From assembly GCA_963575745.1 (NCBI GenBank), contig CAUYUJ010004558.1:97413-161412 (forward strand): a DNA stretch of 64,000 bases. Reading direction: 5' to 3'. The notes under the pieces were generated by a model, which saw nothing but the letters and a program-made list of their open reading frames with translations, ran no database searches and was not told where the DNA came from. Position numbers and translations under genes: made by a program. Shown here piece by piece: positions 31,191 through 41,810 of this stretch. The stretch comes from Prorocentrum cordatum. Its lineage: Eukaryota; Sar; Dinophyceae; Prorocentrales; Prorocentraceae. Each line of letters opens with the position of its first letter. Positions within the stretch are counted from its first letter, which is position 1.

Positions 31191-31544
31191 GCGGCCGACG
31201 CGGCCGCGGTGGCGCTGACCGACGGGCATTTCCCCGCGGGCACTTCAGTGCGAGTCGGTGCCATGGGCGGGCGCGGCACCACGGCGACACCGACAACCTC
31301 TGACACGATTCTGCGAGTAGAAATAATGGTGGCGATGGCGGCGACGACGACGGCGGGGCCAATGCCTGCGCCGACGTTGAGCTCGACCGCCGATAACCAT
31401 GACGACGTCCTTGCGCCGGCGATGAAGGTTTTAGACGGAGCTCGACATTCGCGCGCGGCCGACGCGCGCAAGTGGCCAGCGTGGTATTATTTGACGCGGA
31501 TCGCGCCCCCCCCCCCATGCACGCGCGCAAGGGCGTTCGAATGA
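31191..31544 (+). CDS. Possible Ala/Thr-rich exon, unknown protein
   Basis: After a CAGCTAG, an open frame encodes FAAADAAAVALTDGHFPAG and continues Ala/Thr/Met-rich to about 31430 with strong C/G third positions. A methionine at 31261 is the first ATG. The last part enters GCGCGC-rich repeat DNA shared with 27700 and is unlikely to be coding. No domain is recognised. Confidence 0.25.
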   Translation, partial: AADAAAVALTDGHFPAGTSVRVGAMGGRGTTATPTTSDTILRVEIMVAMAATTTAGPMPAPTLSSTADNHDDVLAPAMKVLDGARHSRAADARKWPAWYYLTRIAPPPPCTRARAFE

Positions 31545-31719
31545 GTTCGACATGCGGCGCGAGAGGCCCGCGTAGCAGAATTTGATGAAACGGCTGTGAA
31601 CCTCATGTTTTTGTCTGGAGAACTCGCAAGGCCGCGAGCGCAGACGCTTTTGAAAACTAGCGCTGCAACGCCATGTGTTTCATGCGTTTCCAGGGCGCTC
31701 GCCGTTGAAGTCATTGCGG

Positions 31720-31950
31720 AACCTATGTATACATACATACATACATACATACATACATACATACATACATACATACATACATACACACACGTACATACAT
31801 ACATACATACATACATACATACATACATACATACATTCATACCTACCTACCTACCTACCTACCTACCTACCTACATACATACATACATACATACATATAC
31901 AGTTATATATAACTGTATATGTATATATATATATATATGTGTGTGTGTGC
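31720..31950. repeat. TACA/TACC tetranucleotide array
   Basis: (ATAC)n, then about eight TACC units at 31840-31872, then ATAC again and a TA/TG tail. Confidence 0.95.
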
Positions 31951-32174
31951 GCGCGTCGCCCCAGCTTTTACAGGGGATTAGTACGACTGCGCGCGCGCAG
32001 GGGCGGCCCGGCGATGTCGTAGCGCTCGCGCAAGATGCCCGATTGGTAGCAAGTTCTGAACATGTCGAAAAACCAGCGGTTTTCTTGAGGGCAGGCAAGA
32101 GCGCGGGCGAATGCTTCTCGTAGAAACACAAGCCTCTCCCCCGTCCGGTTGGCGGATTTGGGCCCGTGGTTGCC

Positions 32175-32300
32175 CCGCTGTTGTTTCGAGGTTCTTTTGT
32201 GGTTGTCCCGATGGTTGTCCCGACGACTGTCCCAATATTTGTCCAGAAGGTTGTCCCGATGGTTGTCCCAATGGTTGTTATGATGGTTGTGCCGATGGGT
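32175..32300 (+). repeat. 12-bp tandem repeat GGTTGTCCCGAT
   Basis: About ten units with CCAAT, CGACG and GATGAT variants. The period is a multiple of three, so each frame gives a four-residue repeat (for example DGCP). Confidence 0.75.
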
Positions 32301-32489
32301 CGTGGCCCCAAGAAATGCCTGCGGCGCCTTCGTCGCCTCGAAATTCCTGTCATCATGCAGCGCAAAATGCGCTGGCTGTCGCGATGGGTGTCTTGATGGC
32401 TTCATGGTGAAATCGGCAATGCGCTTGATAGATGAACGGTGAGGTCGATAGATGCAGCGATACGGATGCTGAGACTAATCCCACATACC

Positions 32490-32960
32490 GTGGCATGCAT
32501 ATGTGTACATATATATAAAGTTATGTATACATATGTTTGTATATGAGTACATGTTTGCAAACATATGGTTGGCTTGTTATATAAGCATATATGTTGACAT
32601 GTATATGTACATACACACCAACCTACATAAACATGCACAAGGAATACATGCAGCCACGTCGTGGTATCGATTGATGGCTATTGATGTGCATATATATATA
32701 CACACAAAGGGTATCGGTCGGGAGCGGGCTCGATAGTGACTGGAATCATAAATGTGTGTATGCATGTATGGATGTATGTATGTATGTATGCATGCATGTG
32801 TATGTATATCTTGATACAGGTGTATGTGTCTGAACGTGTGCATGCATGGGAGCGCGCCACTTGATACACACGTGTGTATATATATATATATATATACAAA
32901 CAGTCATGTTAATAACTATACACATATAGAATACACATATGTATGCGCATGTATGTATTG
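32490..32960. repeat. TATG/TGTA-rich region
   Basis: ATATAT, TGTATG and ACATATG runs, including (TGTA)n at 32765-32795. No gene. Confidence 0.7.
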
Positions 32961-33369
32961 ATATGTCGGTTGTTCGGGAAAATGATGATACCGCATGCGA
33001 CAAACAATAGTGAGGCGGATAGGTAAATGAGGCCGATAGAGGTTGTGCAAACGATGAAGAAGGTTGTCCCGATAGTTGCCCTGTCATTGGTTCAACGCCC
33101 CCTACCTCTTCATCGGCCTTCGGGCGTTCTTATTGGTATTGCGCTAAACAGGGACAGCGGGGGCTGGTCTGTATTGCTCCAGACCGGCGGCCTGGCGGGT
33201 GGGGAAGGGGGTGTTTATCAAGGAGGAGTTGTGGAGGGGAAAAAGTGGGCTGGAAGAGAAAGCGCCTGACAACCACCTGCGCCCAGAGAGCTGGTGAGAT
33301 TAGCCGGCTGCGCTCGAGCATCCCCCTCTGGCCCCGCGGGCGTTTGGCCCCTTGGCGCCCGCCCCGACG

Positions 33370-34206
33370 ATGGCTGCCGTGGTCGAGCTGGCCCGGTGCC
33401 CCGTGCTCTGCCAGGGCTGCGGCGGCAAGATGGTCCCCGACGTGAGCACCGCCGCCCAGCACGAGGGCTGGGGCCGCCCGTGGAACACCTGCCTCTACGA
33501 CTGCGTGGCCTGCCGCGGCCCGCTGGCGTCCCACGAGCGCTGCCTCGTGTGCAGGGCCTGCCGCGTCTTCCAGCACTCCCAGTGCCAGGCCCTGGCGGAC
33601 CCAGCGCTCCGCGGCGCGGCCGCCGGCCGCTGGCCGGCCTGGCCGGGCCACCTGCCGACGCCCCAGAGGTGGCCGCGGCAGCGCGCCCCCGCGGCTCCCC
33701 AGCGCCCGCCCGCTGCCGCGCCCACGTCGGCGGGCGCCGCCGAGGCGCCGGGGCGGGCCTGGGAGCCGGAGGGCGTGCTGGAGGAGCTGCCCCGCGCTGC
33801 CGCGGTCGGCGGGCGCCGCCGAGGCGCCGGGGCGGGCCTGGGAGCCGGAGGGCGGCTGGAGGGTGCCCCGCCTGCCGCGGGCGGGGCCGGGCCCGCCCGG
33901 CGCGCGCCCGGCGCGCGGGCGCCCCCCGAGGCCCCCGCCCCCGGAGGACCCCTGGCCGGGCCGCCGCCGCCGCCGCCCCCTCGCGGCGGGCCCGCCGCCG
34001 CCCGGCGGCCGCGGCGCCCGGCGGCCGGGCGGAGGTGCGGTTGCCCGACGGCTGGACGGAGGTCGCCCAGGATCGGGGTTGGACAGACCTCCTACCTTGA
34101 CACGTCGATTCATGAATTGACCGTTTTCGCTTCGCGAGGGGGCGTCGCGGCCGTCATTTTTGCGGGTCCAGGTCCGTCGGTTTCTGTCCCAGGCTGTTTT
34201 CACTAA
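33370..34206 (+). CDS. Cysteine-rich zinc-binding-like protein (278 aa)
   Basis: ATG at 33370 follows a C-rich leader. Residues 10-72 hold an ordered set of metal-binding candidates: C10-x3-C14-x2-C17, C41-x3-C45-x2-C48, H55-x2-C58-x2-C61-x2-C64 and H69-x2-C72 (for example CLVCRACRVFQHSQC). This suggests two or more zinc-bound loops of treble-clef/RING/B-box style, but no named family fits by eye. Codons here end almost only in G or C. From about residue 115 the protein is Pro/Ala/Gly-rich and spans a 79-bp tandem duplication (33726 and 33805) that shifts the frame. All frames are open to about 34080 because of high GC, so the C-terminus is uncertain. Another frame ends with RLPDGWTEVAQDRGW at 34030-34090, resembling the start of a WW domain, possibly joined by splicing. 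Confidence 0.6.
   Translation: MAAVVELARCPVLCQGCGGKMVPDVSTAAQHEGWGRPWNTCLYDCVACRGPLASHERCLVCRACRVFQHSQCQALADPALRGAAAGRWPAWPGHLPTPQRWPRQRAPAAPQRPPAAAPTSAGAAEAPGRAWEPEGVLEELPRAAAVGGRRRGAGAGLGAGGRLEGAPPAAGGAGPARRAPGARAPPEAPAPGGPLAGPPPPPPPRGGPAAARRPRRPAAGRRCGCPTAGRRSPRIGVGQTSYLDTSIHELTVFASRGGVAAVIFAGPGPSVSVPGCFH
33726..33883 (+). repeat. 79-bp tandem duplication inside the Cys-rich gene
   Basis: GTCGGCGGGCGCCGCCGAGG starts at 33726 and again at 33805; similarity runs to GGAGCCGGAGGGCG. Because 79 is not a multiple of three, the copies are read in different frames. Confidence 0.75.
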
Positions 34207-35224
34207 GGGGAGGTTTACTAAAGGGAGGTTTGTCCATCGCCGACAGGAGCTGCTGGACGGGGCGTGGGTCCTGTGCGAGGGGGGCGCCGCTGCGCCCGGG
34301 GAGGTCTGAGGTCGACGAGCCCGGCGGGAGGCGGAGGCCTGCAGGGCGCGGCGGCCGCGGCGCGGCCAGGCCGAGGCGGCGAGCGAGGCGGGCACGGGGC
34401 GCACCTCGGCGCGGCCCTGTGAACTTTGCGGGGGCAGCTGTGCGCGCAGCAGTGCAGTTCAGGTGGGCCTGGAGGATGATGAGTCGCTCCAGCATGCTCC
34501 GGAAAGCTCTCAGAGCATTCCAGAGCTCTCCTGAACGGGGCGTTGCTGGATGTCGGGCATTGGCGGAACGCCCCCCCAAGACAAGTCGACTGAGTCACTT
34601 TGTGCGGGTGTGTTCAACATTGACAATATGGTACCGGTGCAGCCCCCTCTTGGCTTTGCTAATCGACGTGTTTTACCCGATACACCCCCCCTGACGTGGA
34701 CTACTCACCTAAGGTAGCCCGGAACTCGGTGACACCGAGCCCAGCCCGCGCGGAATGGACGCGACATTTTGGAGAGAATGCCCCTCTCGCCTTGGCGCCA
34801 GCCAAATATGTGATTGAACATGTTGCTATCGCCTAGGCGCTGGCGTCACCCTTCATTGAGCGTGTAGTTCTCGCATTGGCGCTGGCCAGACCTTGAATTG
34901 AAAAATTGGCTGTCGCCGAGGCGCCAGCGACATCCTTCATTCAGCATGTCGTTCTCGCCTTGGCGCAGGCCGCATGTTTGATTGAACATGTTATCCGTAA
35001 GGGCTTCACCCCCTGCCGCCGGTCCCCTCTCTCGGATAATGGGCAATGCAAGAGCGAAATCATGAGGCCCTGGCGCCGCCGTGAAGCAGCGAAGGGACTT
35101 CACGCGAAGACGATGAGTACTCGGCAAGACAAATTGAGATTATGATGGTATTGTTGAATTCGGTGTTGTATTTCGAGCTTGCTCGCGTATGCTGTGCAAA
35201 GAGCTGTTCTACGAATTATTGAAA

Positions 35225-36165
35225 TGTTGCAAATCCCATGTATCTTTGACCCTGACCCCACCGATCTGCGTGAGGGGTGCCACCGAATTTCAAGACATGT
35301 GGCAAATCCCATTGGTTTTCGGACTCTGACCCCGGCGATCTGCGTGAGGGGTGTCACCGAATTTTTTTCATGCAGCAAATCCCTTGTGCTTTTTTTGACC
35401 CTGACCCCGCCGGTCTGCATGAGGAGTGCCACCGAATGACAGAAGTGTGGCAAATTCTTTTTGTTTTCGGACCCTGACCCCGCCGATCTGCATGAGGAGT
35501 GCCACCGTATTTCAAAAGTGTGGCAAATCCCTGATGTTTTGGACCCTGACCCCGCCGATCTGCGTGAGGGGGGCCACCGAATTTGTAGACATGTGACAAA
35601 GCCTATTGGTTTTTCGACCCTGACCCCGGCGGTCTGCGTGAGGGGTGTCACCGAATTTTTGTTAATGTAGCAAATCCCAGTAGTTGTTCGACTCTGACCC
35701 CGCCGATCTGCGTGAGGGGTGTTACCGAATTTCAAAAATGTGGCAAATCCCATCGGTTTTCCGACCCTGACCCCGCCGATCTGCGTGAGAGGTGCCACCG
35801 AATTTTAGAAATGTGACAAATCCCATTGGTTTTCCGACCCTGACCCCGCCGATCTGCGTGAGGGGTGTTACCGAATTTAAAACATGTGGCAAATCTCATG
35901 GGTTTTCCGACCCCGACCCCGCCGATCTGCGTGAGGGGTGCCACCGAATTTCAAAAATGTGGCAAATCTCATTGGTGTTTCGACTCTGACCTTGCTTATC
36001 TGCATGAGAGGTGCCGCCGAATTTCAAAAATGTAGCAAATCCCATTGGTTTTGAAACGCTGACCCCGCCGATCTGCGTGAGGGGTGCCACCGAATTTCAG
36101 AAATGCGGCGAATCCCATGTGTTTTTGGACCCTGACCCCGCCGATCTGCGTGAGGTGTGTCAATT
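35225..36165 (+). repeat. 73-bp tandem array within composite copy 2
   Basis: About 13 units with CCGATCTGCGTGAGGGGTGC, CACCGAATTTCAAAAATGTG and GGCAAATCCCATTGG. GATCTGCRTGAG recurs at 35263, 35337, 35412, 35485 and 35557 (72-75 bp). Absent from copy 1. Confidence 0.9.
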
Positions 36166-37029
36166 TCGAACCCCCCCAGATCTTCTGAGACCCCTCCCAG
36201 GAGGTGCTAACCGGGGCGGTTTTCGGCTCCCCCCACTCGCGCGGTCTACAACAAGGTACAGTACGCAACAAGAAGCAGAACTGTAGCACTGGAAACTGGA
36301 ACTGGCGCAGGGAACAGCAAACACTGGTCCTACAGCCTGGTGGCCCCACAAAGGGGCCGGCGGATTCCTGCCCCTGCGCCGGCGACATCCTTCATTGAGC
36401 ATGTCGTTCTCGTTGTGGCGCCTGTCACATGTCCGACGGAAAACGCTGCTGTCGCCCAGGCGCCAGCCACATTTGTCATTGAGCATGTCGTTTTCGCTGT
36501 GGCGCCAGTCACATGTCTGATGAACAGTGTCGCTGTCGCCCAGGCGCCGGCCACATCTTTCATTGAGCATGTCGTTTTCGCTGCGGCACCAGCCACATCT
36601 GATTGAAGATGCTGCTTTCGCTTAAGCACCGGCCGCACGCATGGTTACGATAGTTGTTCTCGCCTCAACGCGGTCCGCACTCTCGACTCGGAATGCTGCT
36701 TTCGCCCAGGTCCTGGGCGCTGGCCGCGCGCATGATTGCGAGTGTTGCTCTCGCCTCAGCGCGGGCTGCGCTCTCGGTTCGGAATGCTGCTCTCGCCTGG
36801 CGCCTTCCAAAAATATGATTGCGAATGTTGTGCTGCCGCTTCGGCGCCGGCCGCACCCTTGATTGCGAACGCCCTTCTCGCCTTGATTATAGACTGTACT
36901 ATCGTTGCGGCGCCTGCCACATCTTGATTGCGAGCGCCATTCGCGTCGCAGGGGAAGACGAAGTCTCGCAAGCTTGTGGGCTGCGCAAGCTTCCAGATCG
37001 CGGCCCCATCCGCGGCTGGTTTGGTGCCG

Positions 37030-39400
37030 CTTGGATTAGTTCACGTTGTGCTACTGGTTATCGTTTTGCTGGTCAGATTGGTGCTGCTGGTGACGCTGAC
37101 AGTGCTGCGCATGGTGCTGCTGTTTTCCGTCGTGCTGGTCACAGTGGCGCTGCTTCCGGCGATGCTTCTCACAGTGGTACTCCTCGTTGCACTTGTTATG
37201 GTGGGCGTAGTGCTGTTGTCTCCTGTCGGGTTGGTCGAACTGTTGATGCTGATGGCGTCGGTAGTACTATGTGGTGTGTTTCATCTCTCCTTCGTGCTGG
37301 TCACAGAGGCGCTACTGCTTCGCGGAAGGCTGCTGTCTTTGGTGATGCTCGTCACATTGGTATTGCTCGTTGCGCTTAGGTTGGTGAACGTAGTGTTACT
37401 GTTTCCCGCCTTGCTGGTCACAGTGGTGCTGCTGGTGGCGATCGTAGTGCTGCGCGTAGTGCTGCTGCTTCCCGTTCAGCTGGTCACACTGGCGCTGCTG
37501 GTGGCATTCGTGCTGCTGCGCTTGGTGCAGCTGGTTTCCGTCGTGCTGGTCAGTGGTATTGCTTGTTACGCTTGTGATGCTTGTTACCGTTGTGTTGGTC
37601 ACACTGTTGCTGCTGGTTGCGGTCGTGCTGGGTCGCGTGGTTCTGCTATTTCTTGTCGTGTTGGTCGCGCTGGTGGTACTGGTGGCGCTAGTGGTGCGTG
37701 GCACTGCTGCTTCCCGCCGTGTTCGTCATAACGCTACATCTTTGGCGTTGGTGTTGCTGTACGTGGTGATGTTTCTTGCTGTAGTTATGGTCACAGAGGT
37801 GCCACCAATGGCGCTAGGGTTGGTCGCATTCTTGCAGTGCTGCTGGTGGCGCTCGCGCTGCTGCTGGTGGTTTTGCTGGTTTCTGTCGGGCTGGTCGCAT
37901 TGGTAGTGCTGCTAGTCTTTCTCGCGCTACTGACAGAGGCACTGCTGGTCGCGCTGGTGCTGCTGCGAGTGGTGCTGACGTTTCTTGTCGTGCTGGTCAC
38001 AGTGGAAACTGTTCGTTGCGCTCGCATTTCTCCTGCTGCACGCTTGACGCGCGGAGGCCCGCAGCTGCAGCAGGCAAGGGCGGCGTTGGCAGCACGGCCG
38101 CCGCCGGACGCTCTGGACGACGACGGCGGGCGGGCACTGCTCAGGGGCAGCTTCTGGCCAGTTTAGGCGCCGTTGCTGGCCGTGCAGGGCGGTGGTGCTG
38201 GGCGCTGGATCTGCTGGCTGGGACGGGCAGCAGCAGGCAGCGGGCGCTGACGGAGGGCCCACGACGAGCCGTTACACCGTCCTCGCTCTCGCCGTGGCGG
38301 TCTTGGGTAACGCTGCTACTACAGGCCCTGGCTGGCGCAACCCTTCCCCCTGGGAGCGACCACCGTTCGGGCTTGGGCAGATCAGCAATTACTTCCGGGG
38401 CGGGGCTCGCACCTCCCAGCCAAGTTTCGCACGGACGGATTGCGCATCTTTGTCTGGGGCACACCCGAGTGTCCAGCGCATCTTTGTCCGGGCCGTGACG
38501 TTGAGCGCTGGGGAGAGGGAGCGCTTTCCCCCTCGCCAGCCTCGCTGGCGGGGGGGGGGTGTTCGCGCAGTCCAGCGCGAATCGCCTGGTGCTGCTGATT
38601 CGCGTCGTGCTCGTTCTGGTGGAACTGCTGGTGGTGCTGGTGCTGCCTTGCGTGGCGCAGCTGCTTCCGTAGTGCTCGTCGAACTGGTGCCGCGCTTGGC
38701 GCCGCTGCTCGTCGTCGTGTTCGTCGCAGTGGTGGTGCTGGCGGCGTTGATGCTGCTTCGTGTGTGGTTGCTTCTCCTCGTCGCGCTCGTCTTTCTGGAG
38801 CTGCTCGGGTCGCTCGTGTTGCTGTGCGTGGTTCTGTTGCTTGCTGCTGTGCGGGCCGTAGAGCTACTCGCTTTTGCCACTGCTGCTCTCAGCACTGCTG
38901 GTGTCGGCGCCGACGCTACTGTAGTGCTCGTCGCGGCAGTTTTTTTGGTTGCGCTGGAGCTGGTGCGCGTCGTGCTATTGTTTCCCAGTGTGCGGGTCAA
39001 GGTGGTGCTGCTGGTTGCTGTAGCTTCTGCGTGTCGTGCTGCTGTTTCTCGCGGTGCTCGTCAGTGGTGCTGCAGGTGGCTCCGTTGCTGGTGGCGCTGG
39101 TGTTGCTTGCGATACTGCCGCTGGCGACGTTGATGCTGCGCGTGGTGTTGCTGCTTCAGACAGGCCTTGGTGGAGTGGCACTGCAGGTGGCAATCTTGCT
39201 GCCTTTGTCTTGCTACTCACAGTTGTGCTGTTGGTGGCTCTTGTGTTGCTGCTGCGGTGGCGATGCTGGTTCCGATCGGGCTGGTCACAGTGGAACTGCT
39301 CGTTTCGCTCGTGTTGTTGACCGACGCTTCGCGGGCCGTCGTGCGCATCTCCGCCAGGCCGCGTGGACTGCGGTGCGAGGGGCGAGCAGCTGGGTCCTGT
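37030..39400 (+). repeat. ~66-bp arrays and hairpin-class modules of copy 2
   Basis: GTGCTGGTCACAGTGGYGC-type units as in copy 1, broken at 38030-38590 by the module class containing GGCTGGCGCAACCC, CGCACGGACGGATTGCGCA and a diverged hairpin (38470-38511). The 38030-38290 part resembles 39640-39780. Confidence 0.7.
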
Positions 39401-39440
39401 GGGACAGGCTGTGGGCTGTGCCCTGGGGCGCCCTCAGTGC

Positions 39441-39484
39441 CCAGCGCAAAATCGAACGATTTGGGCCGTGACACTTTGCGCTGG
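39441..39484. other. 44-nt hairpin module (copy in element 2)
   Basis: CCAGCGCAAA with TTTGCGCTGG, loop ATCGAACGATTTGGGCCGTG; ATCGAACGAT in the loop is itself a dyad. Confidence 0.7.
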
Positions 39485-39951
39485 GGCGATCGCGCTTCCC
39501 CCGTCGCCAGCCATCGCCGGCGGGGGAATGGGGGCGCTCGCGCAGTCCAGCGCGAATCGCCTGATGCTGCTGGTTCCCGTCGTGCTCGTTCTCGTGGAAC
39601 TGCTGGTGGCGTTCGTGCTGTTTGCGCGTGTGATGCTGCCGGCTGGACATGGCGCCGGCGCTGGGCGTTGGAGCTGCTGTCCGGGCTGGGCGGCGGCGGC
39701 GGCAGGCGGCGGGCGCTGACGGCGGGCCCACGACGAGTCATTACCCCGTCCTCGCGCTCGCCCCGGCGTTCCTGATCCGCGCTGCTACTTGAGGGCCCGG
39801 CTGGCGCAACCCGTTCCCTGGGAGCGACCGCCGTTCGGGCTTGGGCCGCGCAGCAGTTGCTCCCGCGGCGGGGTTCGCGAAATTTCGCACGGACGGATTG
39901 CGCATTTCTCCTCTGGGGCGCCCCGATCCCCAGCGCAAAGTTGAACGATCT

Positions 39952-40155
39952 TCAGAAGCCGAAAAGTCACCCCCACCCCCAGTCCCGACTCCCATCCCCC
40001 AGCCAGCGATTCAAGGGGTCGTGATTGGGGGTGGGGGGGGGGTCCTCCATTCTTGGGCCCCGAAATGCCACATCCACCCCCAGTCCCGACCCCCTGGGTC
40101 GCGGGTTCCGGGATGGGGTCGGGACTGGGGGTGGGGGGGGCTTTTCGCGTTCCCA
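39952..40155. mobile_element. 204-bp MITE-like insertion with TIRs and GATCT duplication
   Basis: GATCT flanks both sides (39947-39951 and 40156-40160). The ends are imperfect inverted repeats of about 38 bp; the shared core is CACCCCCAGTCCCGAC, preceded by CGAAAAG. The element splits a 44-nt hairpin module whose intact paralogue at 16922-16965 has a single GATCT. It is too short to encode a transposase; the parent family is unknown. Confidence 0.7.
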
Positions 40156-40266
40156 GATCTGGGTCATGACGCGTTGCGCTGGAGTGAACGCCTCCCCCCC
40201 CGCTGGTCTGTCCTGCGGAGGGGTGGGGGTGCTCGCGCAGTCCAGCGCGAATCGCCTGGCGCTGTT

Positions 40267-40546
40267 TTGTGCCCGGACAGAACACATGGGCGACACAACC
40301 CGAAGGGAGGTGCCCAAGGTGCCTGCATGAATTCACATGCAGTCGGACCTCGCAACATGAACGGCGGCACGGACCGCCCCCGGCGTTATCCGCGCCGCCG
40401 TTGCGAGGTGCCTCGAGATGCCACCCCGAGACACGGCCACCGGCACCACCCCCACTTGGCCGCCGGCCTCAAGCAGCGGAGGCCCCGCTGCCCAAGGACT
40501 TAAGTTCCCGCGCCCCACACGTCGGGGGACCCCTTCGAGTAACCCC
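40267..40546. mobile_element. 280-bp insertion flanked by a 14-bp duplication
   Basis: CGCCTGGCGCTGTT occurs at 40253-40266 and again at 40547-40560; the uninserted paralogue at 17023-17036 has it once. The interior folds strongly: CCTCGCAAC with GTTGCGAGG, CTGCAT with ATGCAG, GCAGCGG with CCGCTGC. Length, duplication size and structure fit a SINE-like retroposon, although no A-rich tail or RNA polymerase III boxes were recognised. Confidence 0.55.
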
Positions 40547-40559
40547 CGCCTGGCGCTGT

Positions 40560-41810
40560 TACTTCCCGTCGTGCTTGTTCTACGTGGAACTGCTGGTGGC
40601 GTTTCTGTTGCTGCGCGTGGCGTTGCTGCTTTTCGTCGTGCTGATAACAGAGGTGTTGTTTGTGGTGCTTGTGTTAGCGCGTGTCGTGCTGCTGGACCCT
40701 GTCGTGCGCGTCACGGCGGTGCTGCTCCTTGCGAGTGTGTTGGTGCGTGTAGTGGTGCTGCTTCTCGTCGTGCTGGTCACACTGGTACTGCTAGATGCGT
40801 TTACGTTGCTTCGCGTGGCGTTGTTGCTCGCAGTCGTGCTCGTCACAGTGGTGTTGCAGGTGACGCTGGTGCTGCTGCGTTTGGAGTTCCTGCTTGCTGT
40901 CGTTGTGGTCACAACGTTGCTGTTGGTGGTGCTTGAGTTGTGTCGGGTGGTGCTGCTGCTCAATTCCTCGTCGTGGTCGTCATACTGGTGTTGCTCGTGG
41001 TGGTGGTGGTGCTGTTTGTTGTCGTGTTGGTCAGAGAGGTACTGGTCGAGTCGCTTTTGTGGCTTGCGCTACTATTTCTGCTGTTGGCGTTGGTCTTGTT
41101 GATGCTGCGCATGGTGCTGCTGTTTCTGGCGCTGCTCGTTTCAGTGGTGCTGCTGGTTGCCCTAGAGCCAGTGCGCGCGCTCAGTGGCCACATCCACTAC
41201 ATCAAGTTTGTGTTGGCTTTAACCCAGGCCGCATCCATGGTTGGCACCACAAGCCACATCCACGATTGCGAACTTTGCTTTGACATCTTCGCCAGCCGCG
41301 TCAATGATCGCGAACCTTGCTCAGGTTTCAGAGCCTGCCACAACCCGTCATTGCGAGCGTCACTCTCGCCTCAGCGCCAGCCACATCCACGACTACGACG
41401 GCTGCTGTCACCCCAGCGCCAGCCATATCCATGATTGCGAACGTTACTCTCGCCCCAACGTTGGCCACATCCATGATTGCGAGTGGTGGTGTCGCCTTGG
41501 CGCTGGCAACATCCACGATTGCGAATGTTGTTCTCGCTCCAGCGCTGGCCACATCCACGATTGCGAAAGCTGCTCTCGCCTTAGCGCCGGCCACATCCAT
41601 GACTGCATATGCTGCTGTCGCTTCAGCGCGGGCCACACCCACGATTACGAAAGTTACTCTCGCTTTAGCGCCGGCCACATCCACGACTGCGAAAGTTGCT
41701 CTCGCTTTAGCGCGGGCCCCATCCATGATTGAGACTGTTGCTCTCGCCACAGTGCCAGCCACATCCATGACTGCGAAAGCTGCTCTCGCTTCAGTGCCGG
41801 CCAGAGTCTT
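40560..41810 (+). repeat. Distal ~66-bp array and 42-bp array II of copy 2
   Basis: GTGCTG-rich units to about 41190, then GGCCACATCCACGATTGCGA units with a 42-bp period, as at 17810-18490. Confidence 0.8.
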
